Assembly (NCBI RefSeq): GCF_030272615.1
Contig: NC_081409.1
Coordinates: 913,757,840 to 913,821,839, forward strand
DNA from: Cryptomeria japonica
Taxonomy: Eukaryota > Streptophyta > Pinopsida > Cupressales > Cupressaceae
Length of the DNA: 64,000 bases
Direction: 5' to 3'
The stretch's first letter is position 1. Each line of letters opens with the position of its first letter. Made by a program: the position numbers and the translations under genes. A model generated the notes under the pieces. That model saw only the letters and a program-made list of their open reading frames with translations, ran no database searches and was not told the origin of the DNA. Of the stretch, positions 46,642 through 58,100 are shown in pieces.

Positions 46642-47419
46642 TGTATATGGTGAAAATGGATAACAATAACAACAATATTGAAAGGCTAAATGAATCCAAC
46701 CACTAAACCCTAGCCTAACAATGAACAAAGATCCACCATAACATATGAAGATTACCTAAGACAATGCAAATCAAATGAAATCACAAAGATTATACCATCA
46801 CATGTCCAATAGGGTTTTGATCTCCATTCTTCCTATCTCCATTGATCTTGCTTGATATATTTGCTCTCAGATTTTTATATGCACAAGAGCTCAACAAAGA
46901 ACGGAATGTGGTTGCAAGTAGGATCGTAGTGTAGCCAAGTACTCCAAAATCAGTCATTAGTCACTAGGGTTTGACAATGAAGGAAGCATCTCCTTAAATA
47001 GAAGACACAATAAGAAATGGAGGGTTAAGATTGAGAGGTGTAAAAAGAGAGGTCGACTAGGATTAGAGGGTAGGTAGAAGAAATACCAAAATAATGAAAG
47101 AGGTAGGTAGTGTAGGAATTAAGAGATGAATGACATGTGTCATGTGTAGAAAAAGATAATGAATTAATTAAATAAATAAAGATTTATTTAATTAATAGAA
47201 GAATAAGACAATTAAATAAATAAAAATATTTATTTAATTTAGGAAAGGGGTAATTTAAATAAATAAATGTATTTATTTAAATAAGAAATAAGGCTAGAAG
47301 AGGATAAATGAATTAATTAAATAAATAAAAATTTATTTAATTAATAGAAGAAATAGGCTTAGATAATTAAATAAATAAAATATTTATTTAATTAAACATG
47401 ACAATTTTGGGTGTCTACA
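46642..47419 (-). repeat. Gypsy-C 3' LTR
   Basis: The plus strand reads TGTATATGGTG to GGTGTCTACA; in element orientation TGTAGACACC to ATATACA. It contains five AT-rich palindromes (47163-47394). Confidence 0.96.
47163..47394. repeat. Five consecutive AT-rich palindromes in the Gypsy-C LTR
   Basis: Perfect inverted repeats with arms of 12-15 bp and 4-6 base loops: 47163-47196, 47210-47239, 47253-47282, 47312-47345 and 47364-47394. Arms are variants of ATTAATTAAATAAAT. Each could form a hairpin or cruciform. The same series is in the other LTR (about 62438-62670). Confidence 0.9.
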
Positions 47420-47465
47420 TTTTGCCCCTCTTTGAGACAATGCGGCTTGTCGCGTTGTTTCAAAG
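47420..47465 (-). promoter_or_regulatory. Polypurine tract and PPT-linked hairpin of Gypsy-C
   Basis: On the minus strand a 15-bp stem (arms 47451-47465 and 47430-47444, 13 pairs, 6-base loop) runs into AAAGAGGGGCAAAA and the LTR start TGTAGACACC. Same layout as Gypsy-A 19196-19242 with different stem bases. Confidence 0.85.
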
Positions 47466-47763
47466 AAGATAAGATGAACTGATACAAAGTTGCCCCAGTA
47501 TGGGAATAATATGCCCCCTCGAGAGATTGGATGAAAATGTCGGAAAAGATTGAAGACAATCTCTCGATAAGAAAGAAAAGCTAGAAGGGATTGACCGAAT
47601 AAAGTGACAAAGTCACAGGATGAAGAATACTGACTCAGGAAATGAAGGCGAGGGCTAGGATAGGCTATAAGATAGACCATGGGCAAAAGACATCCTCATT
47701 GTCATCCACACCCTTACAAGATCACAGTGCAGAGCGAGAAAAGAGCAGCAGCAGTCAGCAGTG

Positions 47764-49893
47764 ATGGCCTTCGTTCACAGATTCGACCGCGTTCGCCAAT
47801 TTCAGAGGCCAGCAGAGGCAGGAGAGCCGGTAAGTACCATGAAACCTCCTCGTACTTTCACGCATTTCAATTTTTGTCATTAATGCTCAGTAGGTAGCAA
47901 TAAATGCGCTTAGGAATAGGGTACAGAAAAATGCAAAAACGCGCAACCGCATCTGTGTCAGTGCCAGGCGCGTCTGTGTCGGTTCCAGGTGCGTCTATGC
48001 CTGGGACTGCGTTTGCGTTGATTGCGGGCGCGTTTAGGTATTGTAGAGGCGTTTGTGTCATGAAGTCGCGTTTAGGTTCCATAGGCGCGTTTGTGCATAA
48101 TGTAAGCACGTTTGTGTTCAGAAAGCGTGTCTGTGTCGCAGAAGCGCGTTTGTGCAGTCTAGAAGCGCGTTTATGAGTTTAAAGCGCGTTTATGTGTCAA
48201 AATGCATGGTTTTAGTCTTCTAGGTCAAATCGGTAGTTCTGTGATGAACATACGCTATCGATTGGATAAGCTGCTGAGAGGATACACTCAAACAGGTCCT
48301 CTAGGAAGACTAGGATAGATCAAGGCACTTTGTGATGAACAGGGAGTACCAGGATAGGCAGTACTTTGTGATGAACAGGGAGTGCGAATGTGAGTAACAC
48401 TTTGTGATGAACAGGGAATGTCACACACATAGTACTTTGTGATGAACAGGGAGCACTACTAGGATAGATAGCAACACTTTGTGATGAACAGTGAGTGTCA
48501 CTAGGATAGATAACCATATGTATTTAGATAGCAAGTAGCATTGTGTGATAAACAGTGAATGCCACGATAACTGACATGATTGATTGTTTGACTGCAGGAG
48601 TATCTGCCTATGTTGGAGTCACGGGAGAGATTCCTGTCTACACAGAGACTGCGAGCAGAGTTGTCGTTTGAGGAGAGAGCAGCTATTGAGGAGATGGGCC
48701 TCAAACATGTACTGTATGTGCCTGAGTTTCGGGCAAACATGGGTTTGCTGACTGCACTAGCGGAGAGATGGCACTCCGAGACTTGCACGTTTCACTTGCC
48801 TATGGGGGAGATGACAGTGACCCTCGAGGATGTCTATAGGATTTTGCACATACCGATCGATGGAGAGCTGATTCCATATGATCGAGATGGAGACAGAGAG
48901 GCGCTAAGACAGGTATTCCAGGATCCCGAGTTGGAGATGAGAGCAGGGCACGTGGCATGGGATACCATGACCGCGACAGGTTTAGCTTTGCCAGCTATGA
49001 TCGGAGGAGCCATCAGTGGGTTCTTGTGTCCTGACAGAGCTACACGGGGGTTGGCAGTGGGTTGGGGAGGAGCACTGGAGATACTGGTGACTGAGCACAC
49101 CAGATATGCATGGGGGCCATGTGTCTTGGCACATTTATACTATGAGCTGCATCAGTTCGTTTATCACGGATCAGTGGGACTAGGCTGTGGAGTGACACTC
49201 CTACAGGTGTGGGCATATGAGCACCTTCCTATCACATGGTCGATTCACTTCAGAGGTAGAGGGCATGGACGGATCTTTGTACACCTCTATGATATGATTA
49301 CGTCACAGCCTCGGATTGGCCGGCTGGAGCACTGGAGGTGTGTTATAGATGATATTGACACAGTCATCTGGAGGCTGTACCTGGGGTGCGAGGAGTGGGA
49401 GGACGACGCCTTGGAGCTACCATATACATTCAGGAGCAAATATCTGATTGGGCAGATGCCCTACATTTTGGAGAGACAGCTGGTTGACAGGGTAGGCAGA
49501 CAGTTCGGCCGGATCCAAAGGATGCCGCGAGGCTCGGGCATGTATGCCCGTACAGTCAAGGATCAGGCACAGTTCGGGCCATTATTATCATATGATCAGG
49601 CCGTGACACAGATGACAGAGATGATGCCATTACCCTGGGATATGTGGCCAGAGGTTGAGGATGCAGGTATGGATGCAGAGTATGCTGCATATTGGGCAGA
49701 GCATCCGTTTCCGCGGTTGACAGATCCGGGAGAGCTGCTGGAGGGGGAGGTTGGAGGGGATGATGATGATGATGATGGTGGAGGGGATGGAGGTAGGGGC
49801 CGACGGAGGCGGAGGGGAGTAGTGGGAGAGAGGAGAGTGGCACCTTGGAGGGAGGGAGGACAAGAGGGACCAGCCCAGGTAGTGAGGGGGTGA
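47764..49893 (+). CDS. Plant mobile domain (PMD) protein, two exons, antisense within Gypsy-C
   Basis: Exon 1 is 47764-47829 (MAFVHRFDRVRQFQRPAEAG and two more residues). A GTAAGT donor follows at 47830. The intron is 768 bp and ends in GTTTGACTGCAG. Exon 2 runs 48598-49893 in the same phase, giving 453 residues. The PMD family signature is clear: ALAERWHSETCTFHLPMGEM, TVTLEDVYRILHIPIDGELI, then WGGALEILVTEHTRYAWGP, VTLLQVWAYEHLPI and VIWRLYLGCEEWEDDALEL. The C-terminus has a Gly/Asp-rich acidic run and an Arg cluster. PMD proteins such as MAIN and MAIL1 of Arabidopsis act in silencing and genome stability, and PMDs are often found in plant transposons. G+C is higher than in surrounding DNA. 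The exon structure is inferred; the core domain call is firm. Confidence 0.82.
47940..48202 (+). repeat. GCGTYTGTG array 1 of Gypsy-C
   Basis: About thirteen variants of GCGCGTTTGTG or GCGTCTGTGTC at 15-25 bp spacing. The reverse complement of this motif makes up the two arrays at the other end of the element. Confidence 0.8.
48328..48560 (+). repeat. Minisatellite with CTTTGTGATGAACAGGG core
   Basis: Five copies start at 48328, 48364, 48400, 48434 and 48477, with a degenerate sixth near 48541. Spacing is 34-43 bp for the clear ones. Confidence 0.85.
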
Positions 49894-50523
49894 GGTGGAT
49901 TGCCCCTGCAGGTACCAGCAGCACAGGGACAGAGGTAGGGATAGGTGCCAGTACAGACACAGGTACAGAGACAGGTGCAGGCACCCAAACATGTACAAAG
50001 ACAGGCACCGGCAGAGGGAGAGCCATAGGTAGAGGCTGAGGGTGGAGATCCTGAGGAGGATGAACTGTTAGAGCTGAGAGAGATCTGCCAGGGCCAGGCA
50101 GACGAGATCCAGGAGTTGGAGCGGGAGAGGGATCGTCTCAGGATCAGGCTCTGGGATACAGAGCGAGAGAGGGATCAGGCCATCCAGCAATATACTGAGG
50201 CTGAGACAGCTCTGAGGGCAGGGAGGCAGGCAGCAGAGGACGCAGGGGCAGGCTACGCATATGTGCTGCGAGCCAGTGAGGAGATTGGCTACTGGAGAGA
50301 CTTGTACTATGGTGCAGTGCTAGTGGATCAGCGGGCGAGGAGCAACCATAGACCATCACGGACAGCGACGGCTACGGGAGGGAGTCGGAGGAGGCAGGCA
50401 TCTAGTGGTGGGGTTATGGGTCCTCCACCACCACCAGACAGGCAGGGGGATCCTGGAGCGGGTCCATCTACAGCTCAGCATCCGTCGAGGCCAGGCGGCT
50501 CCGAGGGAGGGATTTCATCATAG
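49894..50523 (+). pseudogene. Former C-terminal part of the PMD protein: Gln-rich linker and coiled coil
   Basis: The frame of exon 2 continues past the TGA at 49891 and three TAG codons (49936, 49942 and 50026 by hand count) into an open stretch 50116-50523. The stretch is Gln-rich (QVPVQTQVQRQVQ words), then a charged coiled coil (QADEIQELERERDRLR, RERDQAIQQYTEAE), and ends in a Pro-rich, Gly-rich tail. Each stop is reachable by one C-to-T change. I infer a longer ancestral protein of about 660 residues; alternatively the shorter 453-residue protein is the real product. Confidence 0.6.
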
Positions 50524-52189
50524 CCATAGAGGGCTCCCCTTTGTATCAGTATATATACCATTTTTGTATTGTAGACACCTGCGGGTGATTTTGTAGCCAT
50601 ATGATTCTTTTGACATCATTGTATCATGACACCTTTGATTATATATGAGATATGATTCATTTTTGTGGCAGCTATATGCATGTGTACCTTATGTGATGAA
50701 ATGTTCTTATGTGATGCTTATATGATGAAATGAAATATTTTTTTTTTGTTCTTTTATGTTGTATATGTGATATATGATGCAAATGTGAATGTATGTAATG
50801 CAGATGAATATGATAATGCAGATGTAAATTGTGCTAACAGGTGTTGTGTGCAGGATGTGATGCAATTGTGATATCTATATGTATGTATGAAATGCTTATA
50901 TGTGGTGATGCAGGTGTAAACTATATGAAATGCCAATATTTTTGGTGTGTCATTATACTCAGTCATGTGATAGCGGGCTATGCGGACTCGAGAAGGATGA
51001 TGGAAGTCAATCAAGAAAGGGGGATGGAAGACAAAAGATATGAATGTGAAAGAGCTTCTTGTGCATTATCATCATTGAGCTTTATTATGGCAAAATAAGT
51101 TATGACAATCGAGGCATTTGTTCGACCCAGAAAGTCATTGTACCCATTTGCATGGAGGTAAGACAGTCACAAACAAGGAATGCCCCAGTTCATACTAGAC
51201 TCACAGTGTCCTCATATCCTTGGACAAGTCATAGCATTACTAAAAGACAATCCATAGACAGCAAATGCAAATAGGTGACGATACCCCATCCTTGCCTTTC
51301 TAGTCAAAGACATCCTGGAGATAGAATCTCTAGTCAGAGACATCCTGGAAAAGCTAAAAGACATGTCACAAAAGATAAAATCAAAAGAAAACCAAGACTC
51401 GACACCAACATCCACTGTAGTCCTCAAGTTTAGTGTCTCTTGTCACTTGTTTAAGTCTTATTCGATTGTGGTCACAATGTTCACTTTCACAAAAAGGATA
51501 GATAGCACTAAACCATATGTTGTCCGAGTCTGTTGAAAGATTTGATTTTGTTGAAGCTCATTGTTGCTGTTGTGTCTCATTTGAAACTGACTGAATCCAT
51601 GAAACTGATACTTTATTGTGGAGAAAATGGAACTTTATTGTGGACTGGCGATGCAGATGTTGCTTTATTGCGGATTGTGCATGGATAGACTTGAAGGAAG
51701 CTGGAAGAAACTGTACTCCTCGAAACATGTGATGTTCTCAGTTCCACACCCATCACTAGACGTAGGATTTGCCTTAACCACAGATAGGATCTGATTTATT
51801 ATGGATGGAAAGGGATTTGAAAAGGGAGGTTTATTATGAATGGCTAACCAATCTTGGGTAGATCAATAACAAGCCATGATGGGAATGGGTAAGTTTATTA
51901 TGAATGAATAGGATGTGAGTGTGTGCGAAGTGAAAGGATGAAAGTGAATCCTGAAGGAGGGAGGAGCAAAATCTCTACGCATGGCACTGGTGACCCAGTT
52001 TTCACCATGGTACTTGCCCAGGGCACCACCGAAGTGGTTTTCACCGTTGGACGAAATTATTTCTCTTTACTTTTTTTTATTTTTCAATGTTTTTGTGTCA
52101 CAAGGCGCCTGTTTGCCAGGTTTTCACCAAGTAACGATTTTTTTGTTTTATAATTTTTTTGTATTTTTGAATTAGGATATTCCAAAGAG
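50524..52189. other. Gypsy-C region between PMD gene and integrase, no gene
   Basis: About 1.67 kb. Downstream of the PMD gene (50530-50900) TATATGATGAAATG-like words repeat, a probable 3' flank. 51280-51345 has a duplicated GTCA(A)AGACATCCTGGA word. 51998-52130 holds the hairpin block shared with Gypsy-A. No coding region is supported. Confidence 0.6.
51998..52061 (-). other. Conserved 3' hairpin block of Gypsy-C
   Basis: The minus strand reads GTCCAACGGTGAAAACCACT, TCGGTGGTGCCCTGGGCAAG and TACCATGGTGAAAAC. ACCAC-TTCG-GTGGT is a perfect hairpin with a UUCG-type loop. Homologous to Gypsy-A 17464-17530; both lie just downstream of the coding region. Confidence 0.65.
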
Positions 52190-55100
52190 CTATGTGTAGA
52201 GCTGGCAAAGGTGCATGTTGTTGATAGGATCCTCCAAAGGTTCACCTTTTGTAGTTGAGAGTTGATATGCACCAGATCCATATGTTGCTGTAATAATGTA
52301 GGGACCAAGCCAGTTTGGTTCAAACTTGCCCTTCTTCTCTCTGTCTTGCTGATTCTTGGGGTTCTCTCTGAGGACTAAGTCACCTACCTCAAATGTGCGA
52401 GGCTTGACCTTGTGATTGTAGTTGTGACTCATTCGTTGTTGGTAAGCCTTGAGATGATTAAAAGCAGTATGTCTTCGTTCCTCCAGCAGTTCTAGTTCTT
52501 GTAAGCGAGAGACGCTGTAATCTTCATCGTTGATTATGTTTCTCAAAGAGACCCGTAAAGAAGGTAACTCAACCTCAATAGGCAAGATGGCTTCAGCTCC
52601 GTAGACAAGTGAATAAGGTGTAGCTCCTATAGGTGTGTGGACACTTGTACGGTAGGCCCAAAGTGCAGGATTGAGTTGGATATGCCAGTTACGGCCAGCG
52701 TCGTCGACTGTCTTTTTAAGGATTTTGAGAATTGTTTTGTTAGATGCCTCAGCTTGGCCATTACCTTGGGGGTAATATGGTGTGGAGAAACAATGAGAGA
52801 TATGGAAGCGGTCACAGAGTTCACGAACATCCTGATTTTTGAAGGGACGCCCGTTATCAGTAATAATGGAAGTAGGAATCCCGTATCGGCAAATGATGTA
52901 GTTCAGTATGAAGGTAGCAATTTGTTTCCCTATAACTTGTGTGAGAGGCACAGCCTCAATCCACTTTGTGAAATACTCTGTGGCTATGATAATAAATTTA
53001 TGACCATTGGAAGAAGGAGGGTGAATCTTGCCTATGAGATCGAGTCCCCACTGACAAAAGGGCCAAGGAGATGCGAGTGGTTGTAGTTCTTGTGTTGGTG
53101 CATGTATGAAGTCTCCATGAATTTGACACTGCCTACACTTCTTGACAAACTGATATGAGTCTTTTTCCATAGTAGGCCAGTAATATCCAGTCCTGATGAG
53201 TTTCTTGGCCAAGGTAGGACCACTAGTATGCAGACCACATATCCCTTCATGCACTTCTCGTAACGCAATCTGAGCTTCGTCACTCTCTAAACATCTAAGA
53301 AGGGTGCCATCTAGACCTCGTTGGTATAGGATATCAGCTAGAATGACGTATCGAGAGGATTGGCAAATGAAAGTGTGGCGTTGGTTGTTCGATAGATCGA
53401 GAGGTAAGATATTATCGCGAAGGTATGTGAATATGGAACCATATAACTGGGATTCAGGACCAACAATGCATATCATTTCAGTAGGAGTGATCTCGTATGA
53501 AGGAATCAATAGGTTATCTACCAGGAACTCATAGCAGGTCTCATTTTGTGGTAGATCAATGAGCGAAGCAATCGTAGCCATGGCATCTGCAGCACGATTC
53601 TGTTCTCTTGGTATCTGCTCAAAATCTATCTTTGTGAAGTGTTGTTTCAAATCATCTACCAGTTGTTTGTAAGGCATTAGCTTTTCATCTTTTGTTTGGT
53701 AATCATCAGTTGCTTCACAGATGACCAGTTGAGAATCCCCAAAAACGCGAAGTTCTTGGATCTTCCATTGAACTGCAATTCTTAATCTAGTTGTTAATGC
53801 CTCATATTCCGCTATATTGTCAGTGCAAGGAAATGATAAGCGGTATGACTTTGGTATAGAATCGCCTTGGGGAGTTATAAAGAGAATACCCGCTCCTGCT
53901 CCATGCTGTGTGTATGAGCCATCAAAGTATAGTTGCCATGGCTTCACATGTGGTATTGTTAAAATTACTTCATCTGGAAATTCTGACTGTAGAGGAACAT
54001 CATCTATCATGGGAGCATCTGCCAATTGATCTGCAATTGCTTGTCCTTTTATTGCTTTTCTGTCTACGTACTCGATATCAAATTCACTCAGAATCATTAC
54101 CCACTTGGCCAGCCGCCCAGTAAGTGTAGCTTTGTTGAGAAGATATTTTAGTGGATCAATTCTGGCAATCAACTTAGTCTTGTGAGTGAGCATATAATGG
54201 CGTAATTTTAGTGAAGCAAAGACCACAGCGAGACAGGCACGCTCGATTGGTGTGTAATTTAGCTCATATCCCACCAGTGTGCGACTGATATAGTATACTG
54301 CTTTTTCCTTGCCGTCAGGTATTTGTTGTGCTAAGAGTGCCCCCAGTGTCATTGGAGTAGCTGATATGTAGAGTAACAAAGGTTGATCTGGAATTGGTGG
54401 CATCAAAACTGGTGGGTTCAAAAGATAGTCTTTGAGCGCCTGAAAAGCCTGTTAACAGTTCTCATCCCATTTGAACTTGATGTTTTTGTGTAGCAGGTGC
54501 TGGAAAGGATTACACTTATCTGCAAGTTGTGCTATGAATCCTCGTATGGATTGGAGTCTCCCTTGTAAAGATCAAAGTTGACTGATATTCCTCAGTGGCG
54601 GCATGTCCAAGATAGCCTTGACTTTTGCTGGATCAGCCTCGATTCCTCTTTTAGACACAATGAATCCTAGGAGCTTCCCTGAGGTTACTCCAAAGACACA
54701 TTTCTTTGGATTTAATCTTACTTTGTATTTTTCCAGCTGATCAAAGACAACTGAAAGTATGTCCAAGTGTGTATCTCTGTCTATTGATTTTCCCAAGAGA
54801 TCATCAACATAATCTTCCACTGTTATGTGCATGAGATCATGAAAAATAGTGGTCATCGCTCTTTGATAAGTAGGGCCTGCATTTTTCAGCCCAAAAGGCA
54901 TGACATTCCAACAGAAGGTTCCCCATGGACAAGTGAATGATGTTTTATGTTGATCTTCAGGCGCAATCCTGATTTGATTATATCCAGAAAATCTGTCCAT
55001 TAAAAATAGCATTTCATGACCTGCTGTGAGATCAACGATCAAGTCAATGTTTGGTAATGGGAAGTCATCTTTTGGACAAGCTTTGTTGATGTCTCTGAAA

Positions 55101-58100
55101 TTTGTACATATCCTTATGCTGCGATCTGGTTTACTGACAGGTACTAGATTGGAGATCCATTCGGGATAATCAATTGGGCGTATGAAACCGACATCCAATA
55201 ATTTTTCCAGCTCTTCCTTGACTAGTAATGCCACTTGCGGGTGCATTTTCCTTAATTTTTGTTTTACTGGCTTTGCCCCCGGTTTGACTGTCAAATGATG
55301 CATTACCAGATCCGGATCTAATCCAGGCATATCAGCGTATGACCATGCAAAGTTGATTTGTCGTTCCTTGAAGAAGCTTATGAATTTTGCCCTCTCAGAC
55401 TCTGTCAAGGATTGAGCCAGGAATATGTTGTGTGGAACCTCTTCCGTACCAATGTTTGTCTTTATAGTCTCCTCTACCAACATGGATGATTTTTCCTCAT
55501 ATGATGCTGGGAGAATGTCGAGCCTTCCATCTTCGGGTGCCTCAGAGAGGTTTTCGCCCTCAGATACGTCCTTTCTTTTTACTTTTTTGGAGTCAGATAG
55601 CGCCACAGTGTGGTTTTCGCCATAAGACCCTTGATTTGTTCTTATTTTCACATTTTTGCGACTAGAAGGCCCGACACCCTCACCAAAATATGCCATGTTG
55701 TTGAGTTCTATGGTGTATCCTTCTTTGTGGTCTCCAGGGGGAAGATCATATCGTATGCCAAGATAGTCGATAATAGCTTCGTCATTTTGAAATGTATCAA
55801 ATTGTGCTGGTCCTTCATGATCCCAGTCAATGAGTTGGGGGTGAACAAGGGGAAGTTCTTTAGTGTTTTCAGAGTTTGCAGGGCGAAAAGTGAAGATGTG
55901 GTTATATTCAGGTATGTCAAGACAATCGTCGAGGTCATCGATGGCACTCTCCTCATCAGTTTCGATCGCGAGCGAATCCAAATTATCGTCACTAGTAGCG
56001 CCTTCAGGGACAGGTGTCCTCATCCTATGCGATTTCAACCTAGGACCTTGAAACGAAGACTGTGCGGGATCCTTATGGGTTGGTTCTTGACCAACTCTGA
56101 ACTTTTTGTAAAATTCCTCCTCTTTTGTGGGTTCATCTGGTTCTCTGAATGTCTCGGTGAGCTCATAGTCACTGGAGGATTTGTCTGAACCCCATTCCCA
56201 TTCATTAGAATCTGTGGAATAGTAGTCCTCTTGTTGAATTTCGGCAACTTTGATTCGCAATGCCTCTTTTGTTCTTTTATTGTGTATCTTGGAATTCAGA
56301 AAACCAAGTCCCTTTGAGCATTCCCTTCTTGTAGTTAACTCAGGTTGTAAGGGCTCCATGACGCCTTCTTTGCGTAACCCGAGAGGGCTTTTTCCATCAT
56401 ACCCGAATCTTTGCAGAATTTTGAAGCCTTTGCCATAGTTCTCACAGGGTATAATAATCTAATCTTGTGTGTCCTCTTCAACATCTTTGTAGAGCATTTT
56501 GTATAAATTTTCCTCTTCTAGTTCACCCCATCTTTGAAAGGTAGTAGGATCCCATTTGAGTATCATGATGGAGATTTGTTTGTTAGGATGTGGCCTCCCA
56601 TATTCTTTTGGAGAACTCATGACTTGTCGTAAAAACATTGTCTGATTCAAAGTGTATTCTCCCATGCCTTTGTCTTGAAACTTGCTTCTAAGTTCACCTT
56701 GTTTGGATGTCGAGGGTTTTAATGACTCAGGATCAATGTACGCCGAAGAAGGAGTAGCCTCACGATTACTGGGAATTATAGTCTCAGTATGTGATCTCAA
56801 GTTATTGCAATATATGAACGGATTTGGATCACCATTGACCATTACCTCGACTCCATTATGAGGAAACTTAATGCATTGATGGTATGTCGATGGGACTGCC
56901 CTCATTTCATGAATCCAAGGACATCCTAGCAATATGTTATATGTGAGATCCAGATCTAGGACTTGACAAACCACATCCTTTGTGACTGGCCCAATTCTTA
57001 GCGGTAAGGTAACTGTGCCCTTGGATGAACGCTCTTCATCATCATAGGCCTTGATGGTGATTTGGTTTGTAGAATTCACAGCTTTGTCAGAATATCCCAA
57101 TTGTCTAATGGTGCTCAAAGTACAAATGTTTAGACCTGCTCCTCCATCTATCAGGACTCGCTTTATTTGATGTTTATGTATAAAGGCTTCAACGTGTAAA
57201 GGTGCATTATGTGGCTGACTTATGGAGGCGTCATCAGCTTCTGTGAATGTGAGGGAGTGTGGAACGGATAGGTATCCCACCATGGCTTGGAACTGGTCCA
57301 CATTCAGATCAATAGGGACGGCAGTGTCTCTCAAGATTTTGTCAAGGATAGCTTTATGAGCAGGGGATATGCGTAGAAGCTCAAGAATGGAGATGAGCGC
57401 AGGTGTCTTCCCTAACTGTTCTACAAGGTCATACTCAGGCTTGATTGATGAAGAATTGGTATTCTTAGTTGAGGCACCTGGCAACATAATCTTACCTCGA
57501 CGAGTTGTAACATGACATTCAAAAGTAGACTCGGAGGAAGATCCCACACCCTTTAGGACAATCTTGGGTCTCTGAGAAGGATTCTCAGGATTTTTGTTCT
57601 TGATAGTAATAGTAGAAATATGATTGTCCATCGAGATGTGATTGATAGTAGAATCATAATTGTAAGGTGCTCTAGTGTAATTGGCTTGATCATCTGTGAC
57701 TTTGCCTTTTCCTTTGTCGTGTTTTGGGAACGGTTCCTTAAACATCTCATGCTCTTGATTAGATGAATGTCCCTCAATCTCAATGTCGCCTCTATCAATG
57801 AGATCTTGCACAATGTTCTTCAATCGATGGCAATTACTTGTCTTATGACCCTTGCTCTTATGAAATTCACAAAACTCATCATCATTCCACCAATTAGGTT
57901 TGACCTTTGGCTCATATGGAGGAAAGTCTGGAACTGTGATTACCTTGTTTGCCACAAGCTTCTTGAAAACTGACTCAAGTGGTTCTCCTAATGGAGTGTA
58001 CTTCCTTTGTGGTCTAGAAGTTGTTTGAGCATTCACTTGGTTGTTTGTAGAACTTGATCCCAAAAAGATGAACTTGGGTCTCACTGTATTGGCATCAACA

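Larger units (their letters stand above)
47830..48597 (+). other. Putative intron of the PMD gene
   Basis: GTAAGT donor and pyrimidine-rich TTGATTGTTTGACTGCAG-like acceptor, phase 0. It contains GCGTCTGTG-type repeats (47940-48202) and a minisatellite (48328-48560). Because the gene is antisense, splicing would not affect the element's own genomic RNA, so an intron can persist. Confidence 0.65.

Noticed and set aside
48328-48560. Regularly spaced repeats resembling a CRISPR array
   Set aside because: Eukaryotic context, degenerate units, spacers of similar sequence; it is a minisatellite.
49556-50026. Pro/Ser-rich frames on the minus strand opposite the PMD gene
   Set aside because: Antisense of the GC-rich, low-complexity PMD C-terminus; no start context or domain.
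52637-53086. 149-codon plus-strand frame within Gypsy-C
   Set aside because: Mirror of the integrase coding sequence on the minus strand.
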